Below are positions 1 through 9,025 of a stretch of 34,816 bases of DNA, in pieces (position 1 is the stretch's first letter; each line of letters begins with the position of its first letter). Below the pieces are notes generated by a model, which was not told where the DNA came from, ran no database searches, and saw only the letters and a list, made by a program, of their open reading frames with translations. Made by a program: the position numbers and the translations under genes. Origin of the DNA: an uncultured Clostridia bacterium (GTDB lineage: Bacteria > Bacillota > Clostridia > Christensenellales > Borkfalkiaceae); assembly GCA_944354035.1 (NCBI GenBank), contig CALVPS010000013.1, positions 1-34,816 of the forward strand. The letters are read 5' to 3'.

Positions 1-63
1 GTTTTGCATTTCCGAACACCGCAAGATTTGTTCCAAGAAAATCTCACAAGGTGTTGCACTTAG
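1..63 (+). pseudogene. C-terminal end of an IS30-type transposase (partial, cut by window edge)
   Basis: Frame 1 is open from the first base to a TAG at 61-63 and encodes 20 residues containing HFRTPQDLF. This resembles the C-terminal [KR]TPxE[VL]F signature I associate with IS30-family transposases. The reading frame runs straight into a possible terminal repeat (about 51-76), as is common in that family. Only the last codons are visible, so it is not known whether the element to the left is intact. The assignment rests on a short motif and on memory of the family, so it is tentative. Confidence 0.45.
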
Positions 64-76
64 TTTGACAATTCAT
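51..76 (+). mobile_element. Possible right terminal repeat of an IS30-type element
   Basis: The sequence GTGTTGCACTTAGTTTGACA and the bases after it overlap the end of the putative transposase frame. It resembles the ends of IS30-like elements of Firmicutes, where a TTGACAAT-type string lies in the inverted repeat. The matching left end would lie outside the window, so the inverted repeat and target duplication cannot be tested here. Confidence 0.4.
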
Positions 77-77
77 C

Positions 78-130
78 TGCGCACCCTTGCGGCGCATACC
101 GTGAAAATTGCCGCAAGCCGCGTTTCTTGC
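78..130 (+). repeat. Imperfect direct repeat, copy A
   Basis: This copy shares about 45 of 50 positions with copy B at 189-240, including the string GGCGCATACCG and the later CGCGTTT. It contains an inverted repeat, TTGCGGC at 87-93 with GCCGCAA at 110-116 around a 16-base loop, so the RNA or single strand could fold. No gene is recognised in it. A minus-strand frame through both copies would encode a repeated GMRRKG peptide, which I take to be fortuitous. Confidence 0.6.
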
Positions 131-161
131 CCCGTCGGCGGACCGCGCCGCCACGCTTCCT

Positions 162-185
162 CCCGCCGCATCGGCGGGCTTTTTA
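162..185 (+). terminator. Intrinsic terminator (+)
   Basis: A 7-bp GC stem, CCCGCCG at 162-168 and CGGCGGG at 172-178 with loop CAT, is followed by CTTTTTA. It would stop transcripts entering from the left, for example from the IS-like element, before the regulator-pot operon. It lies between the two repeat copies. Confidence 0.65.
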
Positions 186-188
186 TCG

Positions 189-240
189 TGCGTACCCTTT
201 CGGCGCATACCGCGAAAATCGCCGCGAGGCGCGTTTGAAC
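189..240 (+). repeat. Imperfect direct repeat, copy B
   Basis: This is the second copy of the unit at 78-130. Its hairpin arms are shorter: CGGCG at 201-205 with CGCCG at 220-224. The unit is repeated in the same orientation with a start-to-start distance of about 111 bases. Function unknown; it could be an interspersed repeat or a relic of a mobile element next to the IS-like end. Confidence 0.6.
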
Positions 241-289
241 CTTGTTGAAACATTATTTTAAAAAATTTTTAAATTCGACGTACAAATAT

Positions 290-318
290 TTGACAATCCC
301 CCCTCTTTCATGTATGAT
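290..318 (+). promoter_or_regulatory. Sigma-A promoter of the regulator-potABCD operon
   Basis: TTGACA at 290-295 and TATGAT at 313-318 are separated by 17 bases, with TG directly before the -10 box. The predicted start near 325 gives a leader of about 108 bases. This is much longer than the leaders of the other promoters in this window, which leaves room for operator sites. Confidence 0.8.
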
Positions 319-333
319 TGTACGCGGCTCACG

Positions 334-398
334 GTTTATTATTAGTAAACTTTTCGTTTAGAAATACATAAGTCACGTAAAATCTTACCAAAAGTTTA
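334..398 (+). promoter_or_regulatory. Candidate operator cluster (GTTTA sites) in the pot leader
   Basis: GTTTA occurs at 334-338, 356-360 and 394-398, and TAAAC at 346-350. The first GTTTA and the TAAAC form an inverted repeat with a 7-base spacer. The region lies just downstream of the promoter and upstream of the cupin-HTH regulator, where an autoregulatory site would be expected. This is inference: AT-rich sequence makes chance repeats fairly likely. Confidence 0.3.
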
Positions 399-433
399 TA
401 AATACAAAACCGCGGGGCCGCTCGGAGGCGATC

Positions 434-967
434 ATGCAACTCGGAAACAAGATCCGCGATCTGCGCCAGCAAATCAACCTGACGCAGGAAGAACTGGCCG
501 ACCGCTGCGAACTGACCAAGGGCTACATTTCACAATTGGAAAACGATGTCACCAGCCCGTCCATCGCAACGCTTATCGATATCCTCAACGCGCTCGGCAC
601 CAACCTGTCCGATTTCTTTCACGAAGAGGCGGAAGAAAAAATCGTCTTTTCGCAGGAGGAATATATCGAAAAGCAGTCGGACGGCATGCTATGGCACTGG
701 GTCATTCCCAACGCGCAAAAAAACCGGATGGAACCGGTATTGGTGGAACTCGAGCCCGGAGCCGCCACGCCGATCGATTTCCCCCACGACGGCGAGGAGT
801 TCGGCTATGTTTTGGAGGGCCGCATCGCCGTTGTATGCGGCGGAAAGGCGCACGCGGCCAAGCGCGGCGAAAGTTTTTACTTTACGCCCAGCCGCGAGCA
901 CCGCATTCTGAACAAGGGCAAGGGAAAGGCCAAATTTTTATTGGTCTCCACCCCGCCAAACTTTTAA
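434..967 (+). CDS. HTH-XRE transcriptional regulator with C-terminal cupin domain
   Basis: This 177-residue protein has an N-terminal helix-turn-helix of the XRE type (about residues 5-62; [21 protein letters not shown]) and a C-terminal cupin barrel (about 105-175; [14 protein letters not shown] and the later SREHRI). The architecture is that of PuuR-like regulators, which bind DNA with the HTH and sense a small metabolite in the cupin. Its position 25 bases ahead of potABCD and in the same operon makes control of polyamine uptake, and probably autoregulation, the best guess. The ATG follows GGAGG at 424-428. The ligand is not determined by sequence. Confidence 0.9.
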   Translation: MQLGNKIRDLRQQINLTQEELADRCELTKGYISQLENDVTSPSIATLIDILNALGTNLSDFFHEEAEEKIVFSQEEYIEKQSDGMLWHWVIPNAQKNRMEPVLVELEPGAATPIDFPHDGEEFGYVLEGRIAVVCGGKAHAAKRGESFYFTPSREHRILNKGKGKAKFLLVSTPPNF

Positions 968-992
968 CGAAAAACTTTCAGGAGAAAACGCC

Positions 993-2558
993 ATGGAAAA
1001 CCTTCCCGCAGCCGCCGTCGCCGAAAAGACGATCCAGGACAAACCGCACCCCTCCGATCACATCATCGAACTACAGGACGTTACCAAGTATTACGACGAC
1101 AACCTGGTGCTCGATCATGTAAGCCTCTATGTAAAAAAAGGGGAATTTATCACCTTTCTCGGCCCCTCCGGCTGCGGGAAGACGACCACGCTGCGCATGA
1201 TCGCAGGCTTCGATCTGCCGACCAGCGGAAAGATCTTGTTGAACGGAAACGATATTTCGGCGCTGCCGCCCAACAAGCGCCCCGTCAACACGGTATTCCA
1301 GCGATATGCCCTGTTCCCCCACCTAAACGTCTTTGAAAACGTCGCCTTCGGCCTGAAATGCAAGCGTGTGATCAACACCTATCGGAACGATGAGGGCAAG
1401 GAATATTCCAAAAAGGAACGCCTCACCAAAAAGGAGATCCGCGAAAAGGTGGAAAAAGCGTTAGCGCTGGTCGATCTTGAAGGCTTTGAAAAGCGCTCTA
1501 TCGCCACGCTCTCCGGCGGGCAGCAGCAGCGCGTGGCCATTGCGCGCGCCATTGTAAACGAGCCGGAAATTTTGCTTTTGGACGAACCCTTAGGCGCACT
1601 CGACTTAAAGATGCGCAAAGAGATGCAGATCGAATTAAAAGAAATGCACCGCCGCCTCGGCATTACCTTTATATATGTCACGCACGACCAGGAGGAGGCG
1701 CTCACCATGTCGGACACCATCGTCGTCATGGCAGACGGACTGGTGCAGCAGATCGGCACCCCCATCGATATTTACAACGAGCCGGCCAACACCTTCGTCG
1801 CCGACTTTATCGGCGAAAGCAACATCTTTAACGGCACCGTCGTGGGCGACAAACAAGTAAAATTCTGCGGCAAGATCTTTTCCTGCGTGGACGACTTCGA
1901 CCGGAACGAGCCCGTCGACGTCGTTGTGCGACCCGAAGACGTACAAATGTGCGCACCCGATGCGGGAATTTTAAAGGGCACCGTCATCTCCGTCGTCTTT
2001 AAGGGCATCCACTACGAGATCACCGTACAGGTGGGCAAATACGAAGTGGTCGTACAGAGCACGGAGAGCCGCCGCGAGGGCGACGTGATCGGTCTGAACA
2101 TCGCACCGGACGGCATTCACCTGATGAAGCCCAAGTACACCTCGAACGTGTTCGACGGCACGATCACCAAGCACAACACCGTAAAGTTCGCCGACGGCGA
2201 ATTTGAGTGCGACGTCACCCAGCTGTATCCGGGGAGCCATATCGACGATGAGGAATATCTCATTACGGCGGGCGGCGAAAAGATCGATCTGACGGGCGCC
2301 GAGGTAAAGGTGGAGATCGGCCTGGAAGACATTGCGATCAGCGACGACGAGAACGCGGGCGGAACGACGGGCAACATTATTTCTATCATTTATAAAGGCG
2401 ACCACTACCGCCTGATCGTGCGCACGGACGGCGAGGAGGAAGAGGATTTTGTATTTGCCACCGACGACCTCTGGAACGAAAACGACCGCGTCTCCGTCAT
2501 TGTGCCGAAAGAAAAGATAAAGCTGACCTTAAAGCATGAGGAGGATAAGAAAAAATGA
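993..2558 (+). CDS. potA: Spermidine/putrescine ABC transporter ATP-binding protein, with duplicated TOBE module
   Basis: This is the ATPase of the PotABCD importer, hydrolysing ATP on the cytoplasmic face. Walker A is GPSGCGKT at 57-64, the Q-loop Gln is 103, the signature LSGGQ is at 173-177, Walker B ends in D197-E198 and the switch His is 231. At 521 residues it is much longer than the usual 350-380. Two things account for this: an extra charged stretch of about 20 residues (about 124-147) before the signature, and a tandem second copy of the C-terminal TOBE-type domain (about 277-381 and 385-515). Each copy has N-[IV]-F-[ND]-G-T, V-K-F, a G-x-F-x-C string, an E-D pair and KGxHY. AGGAG precedes the ATG, and the stop overlaps the potB ATG by 4 bases. 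Confidence 0.93.
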   Translation: MENLPAAAVAEKTIQDKPHPSDHIIELQDVTKYYDDNLVLDHVSLYVKKGEFITFLGPSGCGKTTTLRMIAGFDLPTSGKILLNGNDISALPPNKRPVNTVFQRYALFPHLNVFENVAFGLKCKRVINTYRNDEGKEYSKKERLTKKEIREKVEKALALVDLEGFEKRSIATLSGGQQQRVAIARAIVNEPEILLLDEPLGALDLKMRKEMQIELKEMHRRLGITFIYVTHDQEEALTMSDTIVVMADGLVQQIGTPIDIYNEPANTFVADFIGESNIFNGTVVGDKQVKFCGKIFSCVDDFDRNEPVDVVVRPEDVQMCAPDAGILKGTVISVVFKGIHYEITVQVGKYEVVVQSTESRREGDVIGLNIAPDGIHLMKPKYTSNVFDGTITKHNTVKFADGEFECDVTQLYPGSHIDDEEYLITAGGEKIDLTGAEVKVEIGLEDIAISDDENAGGTTGNIISIIYKGDHYRLIVRTDGEEEEDFVFATDDLWNENDRVSVIVPKEKIKLTLKHEEDKKK

Positions 2559-3343
2559 GGCTGCATTTTTCGAGAAAACTGCTCGGCATCCCCTACGCCG
2601 TATTTTTGGCGTTTTTCGTCATAATTCCCATGCTCGTCATCCTCTTTTACGCTTTTACCGACAAAGAGATGCATTTTTCGTTCGGAAACTTCATTCAATT
2701 TTTTTCCGACCCGACCAAACTCAGCACCATCGTCTATTCGCTGGTCATCGCCGTCATCACAACGGCCGTATGCCTGGCGATCGCCTATCCGGTGGCCTAT
2801 ATTTTGGCACGCAGCAAAATGAAAAAAAAGTTTGTCATCCTCCTGCTGTTCGTCACACCCATGTGGATCAACTTTGTGCTGCGCGTAAATGCGATCCGCG
2901 AGCTGCTGAATTGGGTGGGCCTGCTGGGCGAAGCCAACTACTTTAACACCATCTTCGGAATGGTATACGATTTTCTTCCCTTTATGATCCTGCCCCTGTA
3001 CACCACGATGCTGAAGATCGACGAAAGCCTGTACGAGGCCAGCGCCGATCTGGGCGCAAACTCCGTTACCACCTTTGTACGCGTCACGCTCCCCCTCTCC
3101 GCCCCCGGGATCGTGAGCGGGATCACCATGGTATTTTTGCCCTCCATGACCAACTACGTCGTATCGGACATGCTGGGCAACTCCAAAGTGACGATCATCG
3201 GAAAATTCATTTACGAATACTTCGGTTCCAACTGGCACATGGGGTCGATGGTGGCACTCATATTGCTCATCGTCGTATTCCTTTCCACCTGGCTCACGGG
3301 CGGATTCCGTGAAGACGAACCGGCACGGGGGAGCAGCTTATGA
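2555..3343 (+). CDS. potB: Spermidine/putrescine ABC transporter permease
   Basis: This is a 262-residue inner-membrane protein with about six hydrophobic segments; the first is near residues 10-35. The cytoplasmic EAA loop that docks on the ATPase is visible as [20 protein letters not shown] (about residues 165-185). PotB pairs with PotC to form the translocation path. The gene overlaps potA and potC by ATGA at each end, so the subunits are likely made in coupled fashion. Length is close to the family norm. Confidence 0.92.
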   Translation: MRLHFSRKLLGIPYAVFLAFFVIIPMLVILFYAFTDKEMHFSFGNFIQFFSDPTKLSTIVYSLVIAVITTAVCLAIAYPVAYILARSKMKKKFVILLLFVTPMWINFVLRVNAIRELLNWVGLLGEANYFNTIFGMVYDFLPFMILPLYTTMLKIDESLYEASADLGANSVTTFVRVTLPLSAPGIVSGITMVFLPSMTNYVVSDMLGNSKVTIIGKFIYEYFGSNWHMGSMVALILLIVVFLSTWLTGGFREDEPARGSSL

Positions 3344-4152
3344 ACAAAAAAACGCTTGCCGCAAAGTGTGTAAAGGCTATTTTTATCGGGCTCGTGCTGC
3401 TGTTGCTGTACGCCCCCATTCTGCTGCTTGCAGTGTACAGTTTTATCGATACCGACGTGATCGGCACATCGGGCAGTTTTTCACTGACGCATTACACAAA
3501 GCTCTTTACCGATTCACGGGTGCTGACCATGATCGGCAACACGTTCGGCCTGGCGTTTGCGTCGGCAGCACTCTCCACGCTGCTCGGCACGTTGGGCGCC
3601 ATCGGCATGTACTACTGCAAGCGCCGCGTAAAGACAGCCATGAGCGTTGCCTCACGCATCCCCATCATTAACGCCGAGATCGTGACCGCGCTGGCGCTCG
3701 CTATCCTGTTTGTGGTGATCGGACTGCCGAAATCGTATTTTACAATGCTGATCGGACACATGGTGATCAGTACCCCCTTCGTGGTGCTCTCCGTCATGCC
3801 AAAATTAAAGCAAATGGACAACTCGCTGTACGAGGCCGCGCTCGATCTGGGGGCCTCGCCCGCAAAGGCCCTTTTAAAGGTGGTGCTGCCGCAGATCGTG
3901 CCGGGCATCATTTCGGGCTTTATGCTGGCGATCACCCTCTCGCTCGACGACTACATCGTGACCGTATATACGCGGCCGAGCGGCTTTGAAACGATCTCTA
4001 CCTACGTATTCAACGCAACGACGCGCGGAAACGCACATACGGCGGAGACCCTCTCCTCCTTTTGGGCGCTGACCACCATCATCTTTCTGGTGATCCTCAT
4101 CGTCGTGATCGCGGCCAATCTCTCCGGGAGAAAACGGGAGGTGAAACCATGA
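3340..4152 (+). CDS. potC: Spermidine/putrescine ABC transporter permease
   Basis: This is the second permease, 270 residues, with about six membrane segments and the EAA loop EAALDLGASPAKALLKVVLP in the expected place (about 163-182). A charged tail, SGRKREVKP, follows the last segment. The ATG overlaps the potB stop, and its own stop TGA at 4150-4152 overlaps the potD ATG. Its identity as PotC rather than PotI rests on the operon context and general resemblance; the exact polyamine preference cannot be read. Confidence 0.92.
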   Translation: MNKKTLAAKCVKAIFIGLVLLLLYAPILLLAVYSFIDTDVIGTSGSFSLTHYTKLFTDSRVLTMIGNTFGLAFASAALSTLLGTLGAIGMYYCKRRVKTAMSVASRIPIINAEIVTALALAILFVVIGLPKSYFTMLIGHMVISTPFVVLSVMPKLKQMDNSLYEAALDLGASPAKALLKVVLPQIVPGIISGFMLAITLSLDDYIVTVYTRPSGFETISTYVFNATTRGNAHTAETLSSFWALTTIIFLVILIVVIAANLSGRKREVKP

Positions 4153-5726
4153 ACGCAAAACGCTTTGGCGCGCTGACGCTGGCCACCCTCTCCCTGGCGC
4201 CGACGCTGCTGTTCGCCTCCGCCTGCAGCGGCGACGATACCGTGACCCTGCGCGTATTCAATTGGGAAGAGTATATCGACGAGGGCGGCGAAGGATCGTA
4301 CCAATACGATTACGAGGTCAACCCGGACGGTTCGGCTCCCCCGATCGTTGAGGACTTCGAGCAATGGTACGAAGAGGTGTACGGGACCCCCATCCGCGTG
4401 GAATACTCCACCTTCGGCACCAACGAAGACATGTACAATCAAATTCAGCTGGGCGACGAATACGACCTGCTGTGTCCCTCCGAATATATGATCATGAAGC
4501 TTGCGGCCGAGGACTATCTGCAGCCGTACGACGAGAGCTTTTTCGACGTGAACGATCCGCATAACTACTATATCCGCAATGTTTCGCCCTATATCAAGGA
4601 GATGTTCGAAAGCAACCGCATCAACAAGGAAGACGCCGACGATACCTCCACCTGGGCCGACTACGCCGCGGGCTATATGTGGGGCGTTACGGGATTCACC
4701 TACAATCCCGCCTATATCCGGGACGAGAGCGTACTGCGGGAGTTGGGATGGGACATCATGCTCGAACCCGCGTTCAAAAACAAGGTGACGACCAAAGACA
4801 ATGTGCGCGACTCGTACTTTGTGGCCCTTGCCATATGCTACCGCGACGAAATAGAGTCGCTGGACAAAACCGACCCCGCATACGGCGAAAAGCTTGCCGA
4901 GATCATGAACCGCACGGACGATGAGACCATCCGGCAAGTGGAAGCCGTCATGCGCGAAATGGACGAAAACATTTACGGATACGAGACGGATACGGGCAAG
5001 GCCGATATCGTAAGCGGAAAGATCTGGCTGAACTTTGCCTGGAGCGGCGACGCGGTATACGCCATGGATCTGGCCGAAGCGGGAGAAGACGAGGACGGAA
5101 ACGAGGACGGCGAAAGTACCCTTTTAAATTTTTTTATCCCGGAAGAGTGCGCCAACCTGTGGTTCGACGGCTGGGTGATGCCGAAGGGCGCCAACCGTCA
5201 GGCGGCGCAGGCCTTTGTCAACTTCCTCTCGCGGCCCGACAATGCCGTGCGCAACATGTACTACATCGGCTACTCGGGCGTCATTGCGGGAGAAGAAGTT
5301 TTAACCTATATAAAAGACTGCTACGAAGTTGACCCCGACAGCTATGAAAGCGCTGAAGCGTATGTGGAATATGACCTTTCGTACTTTTTCGGCGACACCG
5401 TAGAGGCGGGCAGCGCCGTATTTTATGCCGACCGCGAACAGGCGGAAAAACGCCAGCTGCACGCACACTACCCCACGTTGGAAGTGACGTCGCGCTGCGC
5501 CGTCATGGACTATTACGGCGAAGAAGCCAACGAGGCGATCAACGAACTTTGGTCACGCGTCAAGGGCGAGACGCTGGACGCCTGGGCAATCGCCGTCATA
5601 TGCGTCAGCGTCGTGCTGATCATCGCTGCCGTCCTATATGCAAAATTCGGCAACAAATTCGACCTGTTCCGCCCGCGCCCCAAAAAGGGATACCACCTGG
5701 TCAAACAACAATCGTGCAAGCAATAA
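4149..5726 (+). CDS. potD: Polyamine-binding lipoprotein with an extra C-terminal membrane segment
   Basis: This is the substrate-binding subunit of the importer, held outside the membrane. I chose the ATG at 4149 because it overlaps the potC stop and gives a clean signal peptide: MNAKRF, a hydrophobic stretch, then a lipobox ASAC with Cys26. The mature protein begins with the family motif [12 protein letters not shown], and later has a [10 protein letters not shown] string typical of PotD/PotF. At 525 residues it is much longer than the usual 350. The C-terminus has a strong hydrophobic segment (about 478-499, [18 protein letters not shown]) and a basic tail, so the protein may be anchored at both ends. 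No intrinsic terminator with a T-run follows on this strand. Confidence 0.88.
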   Translation: MNAKRFGALTLATLSLAPTLLFASACSGDDTVTLRVFNWEEYIDEGGEGSYQYDYEVNPDGSAPPIVEDFEQWYEEVYGTPIRVEYSTFGTNEDMYNQIQLGDEYDLLCPSEYMIMKLAAEDYLQPYDESFFDVNDPHNYYIRNVSPYIKEMFESNRINKEDADDTSTWADYAAGYMWGVTGFTYNPAYIRDESVLRELGWDIMLEPAFKNKVTTKDNVRDSYFVALAICYRDEIESLDKTDPAYGEKLAEIMNRTDDETIRQVEAVMREMDENIYGYETDTGKADIVSGKIWLNFAWSGDAVYAMDLAEAGEDEDGNEDGESTLLNFFIPEECANLWFDGWVMPKGANRQAAQAFVNFLSRPDNAVRNMYYIGYSGVIAGEEVLTYIKDCYEVDPDSYESAEAYVEYDLSYFFGDTVEAGSAVFYADREQAEKRQLHAHYPTLEVTSRCAVMDYYGEEANEAINELWSRVKGETLDAWAIAVICVSVVLIIAAVLYAKFGNKFDLFRPRPKKGYHLVKQQSCKQ

Positions 5727-5772
5727 AAAACGACGGAAAGCGGGCCGCGCATTGCGCGGCCCGCTTTCCGTC
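5725..5772 (-). terminator. Long hairpin terminator for the SPFH gene (-)
   Basis: A perfect 19-bp stem (5732-5750 with 5754-5772) has a 3-base loop. On the minus strand it is followed by GTTTTTTATT, the form of an intrinsic terminator for the SPFH gene, which stops at 5833. On the plus strand there is no T-run directly after the stem, so it would stop potD transcripts only poorly, although it may protect their 3' end. Confidence 0.75.
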
Positions 5773-5832
5773 ACTGTTCCATCCCCCTTTTTTTCGCGCC
5801 GGAACGGATCGCCGAACGCGGTCGCCCGCAAT

Positions 5833-6795
5833 TCATCCGACGCTCCCGCTGTTGACGATCGGCTGCGCGTCTTTGTTTCCGCACAGCACCACCAAAAGAT
5901 TGCTTACCATCTGCGCCTTTTTGTCGTCGTCCAGGGTGACGATCTCCTCGTCCGAAAGCTTTTCAAGGGCCATTTTTACCATGGATACCGCACCTTCCAC
6001 AATTTTTTGCCGCGCGGCGATGATGGCGGAGGCCTGCTGGCGCTGCAACATGGCCGCGGCGATCTCCGGCGCATAGGCAAGGTGTGAAATACGTGCCTCG
6101 AGAATTTCGATGCCCGCAATGTCGGTGCGCGCCTGGATCTCACCCTTTAAGATGTCCGCCACTTCCTGCGCCGAACCGCGCAGCGACTTTTCGTCGCCGT
6201 TCGAGGAGACATCGTACGGATATTGGCGCGCCACCTGGCGGATCGCCGCATCGCACTGCGTAGAAAGATACGCCATGTAATTATCCACATTGAATACCGC
6301 GCGGGCGGTATTGACGATACGCCAGATGACGACGACGGAAATTTCGATCGGGTTGCCCTCTTCGTCGTTCACCTTCTGCTTTTCGTTGTTCAGCGTCATG
6401 GCCTTCAGCGAAAGTTTTTTGCTGGACGCGCCAAGCGATACGCGCGCCGGATTGACGGCGCTGCAAAACGGATTTACCCAAAAAAAGCCCTCGCGCGACA
6501 ACGAGCCGTAATACTTTCCGAACAGCGTAAATACATACGCCTCGTTTGGCTGCAGCGTTTTGAATCCGCCCGTCAGAATAAGCCCCGCAATAAAGGTAAG
6601 CATGCCGCAGATCATGGCCGCGACCATGGGAGGAATGGCGTCTACCAGGATCGCGCCGGCGATGAACATCCCGAGGCCTGCAAGCATGACCGCCGGCACC
6701 ACGATCAACATGCCCCATCCGCTCTTTCCGCGCAGTTTTTTTTCTTCGATCCCGCGATCTTTCCCAAGTCCGCAATCATTTGGCTGTACCACCAC
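5833..6795 (-). CDS. SPFH/Band 7 domain membrane protein
   Basis: This 320-residue protein has two hydrophobic segments (about 28-50 and 55-77) followed by an SPFH (prohibitin-like) domain starting at [21 protein letters not shown] and a helical, Ala/Gln-rich C-terminal part ([24 protein letters not shown]), typical of proteins that oligomerise at membranes. I chose the GTG at 6795 because GGAGG lies at 6802-6806, six bases upstream; the in-frame TTG at 6810 lies upstream of this site, so it would leave GGAGG inside the gene. It has its own promoter and terminator, so it is a single-gene unit. Its cellular job is unknown; family members affect membrane organisation or proteolysis. Confidence 0.88.
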   Translation of the reverse strand: MVVQPNDCGLGKDRGIEEKKLRGKSGWGMLIVVPAVMLAGLGMFIAGAILVDAIPPMVAAMICGMLTFIAGLILTGGFKTLQPNEAYVFTLFGKYYGSLSREGFFWVNPFCSAVNPARVSLGASSKKLSLKAMTLNNEKQKVNDEEGNPIEISVVVIWRIVNTARAVFNVDNYMAYLSTQCDAAIRQVARQYPYDVSSNGDEKSLRGSAQEVADILKGEIQARTDIAGIEILEARISHLAYAPEIAAAMLQRQQASAIIAARQKIVEGAVSMVKMALEKLSDEEIVTLDDDKKAQMVSNLLVVLCGNKDAQPIVNSGSVG

Positions 6796-6821
6796 CGTAT
6801 ACCTCCGCAAAACTTTTTTTT

Positions 6822-6850
6822 ATTTTATCACAGCGGCGGCACGCTGTCAA
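6822..6850 (-). promoter_or_regulatory. Sigma-A promoter of the SPFH gene
   Basis: On the minus strand, TTGACA (6850-6845) and TAAAAT (6827-6822) are 17 bases apart, with TGA directly before the -10 box (extended -10). The predicted leader is about 20 bases and includes the GGAGG site. Confidence 0.85.
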
Positions 6851-6877
6851 GACCCAACCGTTCCACGATTACGCCGC

Positions 6878-6902
6878 AAAAAAACCGCGCCCGAAGGCGC
6901 GG
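6878..6902 (-). terminator. Intrinsic terminator of the mut operon (-)
   Basis: On the minus strand CCGCGCC, loop TTCG, and GGCGCGG are followed by seven T (6884-6878). It begins four bases after the stop codon of the PLP enzyme gene and just before the SPFH promoter, so it cleanly separates the two units. Confidence 0.9.
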
Positions 6903-6906
6903 TCCG

Positions 6907-8130
6907 TTACGAGCATAGCTTGGACAAAATTTCCCGCACTGCCAGGCGACAGTGCTCGTATGTCAGTCCTCCCTGAAAATAGGCGACGTACGGCGCGCGG
7001 ATGGGTGCGTCTGCCGACAGTTCTATGCTCGCCCCCGCATTAAACGTCCCCGCGGCCATGATCACTTTGCAGTCGTACCCCGGCATATCCCACGCTTCGA
7101 GCGTAACAAACGAATCGACGGGCGAAACGTCCTGCACAGACTGAATAAATGCCGTAAGCCGACGTTCGTTATCGAAACGGACGGCGCGCGTGATATCGGG
7201 CGGGACACGATCGAGCTTCGGGTAGTTTTCGTACCCGAGCGCCTCCATGCATTTCCCGATCAGCATGCTTCCTTTTAAACTCTGCGCCACAACGTGCGGG
7301 GCAAGAAACAACCCCTGATAGTACAGCTGATACCCGTAAGCGTACGAGCCGATCTCACCGCCCACCGAGGGCGCCGTAAGCCGGTTTTCACACATGGAAA
7401 CATATGCCGCGCGCCCGGCAAAATAGCCGCCCGTGGGCGCCAGTCCGCCGCCGGGATTTTTGATGAGAGAACCCGCGATAAGGTCGGCGCCGACGTCGCA
7501 TGGCTCCTGCAGCTCCACAAATTCGCCGTAGCAGTTATCCACGAAAATGCAGCCGGAAAAACCGTTCGCACGCACAAGGTCGCAAGCCGCGCCCAGCTCG
7601 GCGATCGTAAAGGAATCACGCAATTCGTACCCGCGCGAGCGCTGCAAATAGACCATGCGATACTTTTTGCCGCGCAGCGCAGCCGAAACCGCAGCGCCGT
7701 CGATCTTCCCCGCGACGTCCAACGACAGCACGTCAAACGAAATGCCGAAATCGGCCAGCGAACCGTTATTTTCGCCCCAGATCACCTTGCGCAGCGTATC
7801 GTACGGCGTTCCCGTAATGCAAAGCACGGCGTCGCCGGGACGCAGAACGCCGAACAACGCCACCGTCAGCGCATGCGTCCCGCTGAGCAGCGCAGGAGAG
7901 ACCACGGCGCGCTCTGCGCCGAACACATGCGCGTACACCCTGCCGAGCGCCTCACGCCCCTCGTCGCCGTAGCCATAACCCGTGCTGGGCATAAAGTGCC
8001 GCAATGCGATCTGCTCGCTGCGAAAAGCGTTTAACACCTTTTCCTGGTTGCGGAAGGCCGTTTCGTCGATCGCACGAAAATAGGGTACAAGCGCCGCCTC
8101 GGCCCGCGCGATCTGCTCTTCAATCGTCAT
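6907..8130 (-). CDS. Methionine gamma-lyase-like PLP enzyme (aluminium-resistance protein family, YnbB-like)
   Basis: This 407-residue fold-type I PLP enzyme begins MTIEEQIARAEAALVPYF. It contains RHFMPSTGYGYGDEGREALG and SGTHAL near the cofactor site, and a probable Schiff-base Lys in GSLIKNPGGGLAPTGGY. I chose the ATG at 8130, which overlaps the miaA 3' end by 11 bases; longer in-frame versions add an arginine-rich leader that lies inside miaA. The family is often annotated as methionine gamma-lyase or aluminium-resistance protein; the true substrate is not settled. A gene of this family is common downstream of miaA/hfq in Firmicutes, which supports the call. No hfq is present here. Confidence 0.85.
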   Translation of the reverse strand: MTIEEQIARAEAALVPYFRAIDETAFRNQEKVLNAFRSEQIALRHFMPSTGYGYGDEGREALGRVYAHVFGAERAVVSPALLSGTHALTVALFGVLRPGDAVLCITGTPYDTLRKVIWGENNGSLADFGISFDVLSLDVAGKIDGAAVSAALRGKKYRMVYLQRSRGYELRDSFTIAELGAACDLVRANGFSGCIFVDNCYGEFVELQEPCDVGADLIAGSLIKNPGGGLAPTGGYFAGRAAYVSMCENRLTAPSVGGEIGSYAYGYQLYYQGLFLAPHVVAQSLKGSMLIGKCMEALGYENYPKLDRVPPDITRAVRFDNERRLTAFIQSVQDVSPVDSFVTLEAWDMPGYDCKVIMAAGTFNAGASIELSADAPIRAPYVAYFQGGLTYEHCRLAVREILSKLCS

Positions 8131-9025
8131 AATAGCGTATTGCCTCCTGCGCCGCATCTGTGGCGCACCCGGGCGCGATCCTCTGCAACCCGGGCAGTTT
8201 TTTAAAAAATGTGAGCTGCCGTTTGGCATAATTGCGTGTATTTTTAATTATTATGTCACGCATAGTACTTTGTGAAATTCGATTATTCAGATATTCAATG
8301 ACCTCTTTATAGCCGATCCCCTGCATACACTGCGCATCCTCCGGCACCCCCGCCGCAAGCAGACCGCGCACCTCCCCAATAAGGCCCCCGGCAAGCATTT
8401 CGTCCGCGCGGCGCTCGATGCGGCGATACAGTTCCTCGCGCGGGTAGTCGATCGCCACCGCCGTATATTCAAAGCGCGGAACGCGCCCGTCGCGCTGTTC
8501 CGACTTCCGCTTCCCCGTCAGCTCGTATATCTCCAACGCGCGGATGACGCGCTTTACGTCGTTCGGGTGCAGTTTTGCGGCACTCTCCGCATCCACCTCT
8601 TTCAGCAGCGCGTGCAAAAAGAGTTTTCCGCGTTCGGCCGCGATCGTCTCGTATTTTTTACGGACGGATTCGCTGCCGCCCGTCTGCCCGAATCCGCTTT
8701 GAAAGAGCACGGCGTTCATATAAAACCCCGTTCCGCCGCACAACACGGGCGTCTTCCCGCGGGCGGCAATATCACGTACCGCCGCAAGCGCAAGTCGCTC
8801 GAAATCGTGCACCGAAAAGGACTCGCGCGGGTCGGCCACGTCGATCAGATGATGCGTAATTCCCTGCCGCTCTGCGATGCCAGGCTTGGCCGTTCCGATA
8901 TCCAATCCGCGATACACCAGCAGCGCATCGCACGAAACGATCTCGCCGTTCAATCGTTTTGCGCACTCCACGGCCAGAGCCGTTTTTCCGCTGGCCGTAG
9001 GCCCGCATACCGCCAAAAGTTTCAT
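8120..9025 (-). CDS. miaA: tRNA dimethylallyltransferase
   Basis: MiaA transfers a dimethylallyl group from its diphosphate to N6 of A37 in tRNAs that read UNN codons. The P-loop GPTASGKTALA is at residues 7-17, followed by DALLVYRGLDIGTAKP, where the family more often has DS at the start. The usual GGTGFYMNAVL and the C-terminal KNTRNYAKRQLTFFK are present. The 301-residue length is normal. The ATG at 9025 overlaps the mutL stop as ATGA. Its product is the substrate for MiaB, encoded in the same operon. Confidence 0.95.
   Translation of the reverse strand: MKLLAVCGPTASGKTALAVECAKRLNGEIVSCDALLVYRGLDIGTAKPGIAERQGITHHLIDVADPRESFSVHDFERLALAAVRDIAARGKTPVLCGGTGFYMNAVLFQSGFGQTGGSESVRKKYETIAAERGKLFLHALLKEVDAESAAKLHPNDVKRVIRALEIYELTGKRKSEQRDGRVPRFEYTAVAIDYPREELYRRIERRADEMLAGGLIGEVRGLLAAGVPEDAQCMQGIGYKEVIEYLNNRISQSTMRDIIIKNTRNYAKRQLTFFKKLPGLQRIAPGCATDAAQEAIRYYDD

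Larger units (their letters stand above)
64..433. other. Intergenic region upstream of the pot operon
   Basis: This 370-base stretch holds no credible gene. It contains the end of the IS-like element, two imperfect repeats, an intrinsic terminator, the pot promoter and a 108-base leader with repeated GTTTA sites. A minus-strand frame (44-253) would encode a low-quality peptide built from the repeats and is not called as a gene. Confidence 0.7.

Noticed and set aside
44..253. A 69-codon minus-strand frame with a repeated GMRRKG peptide
   Set aside because: It is made by the direct repeats and the IS-like end, has no good ribosome site, and shows no protein-like composition.
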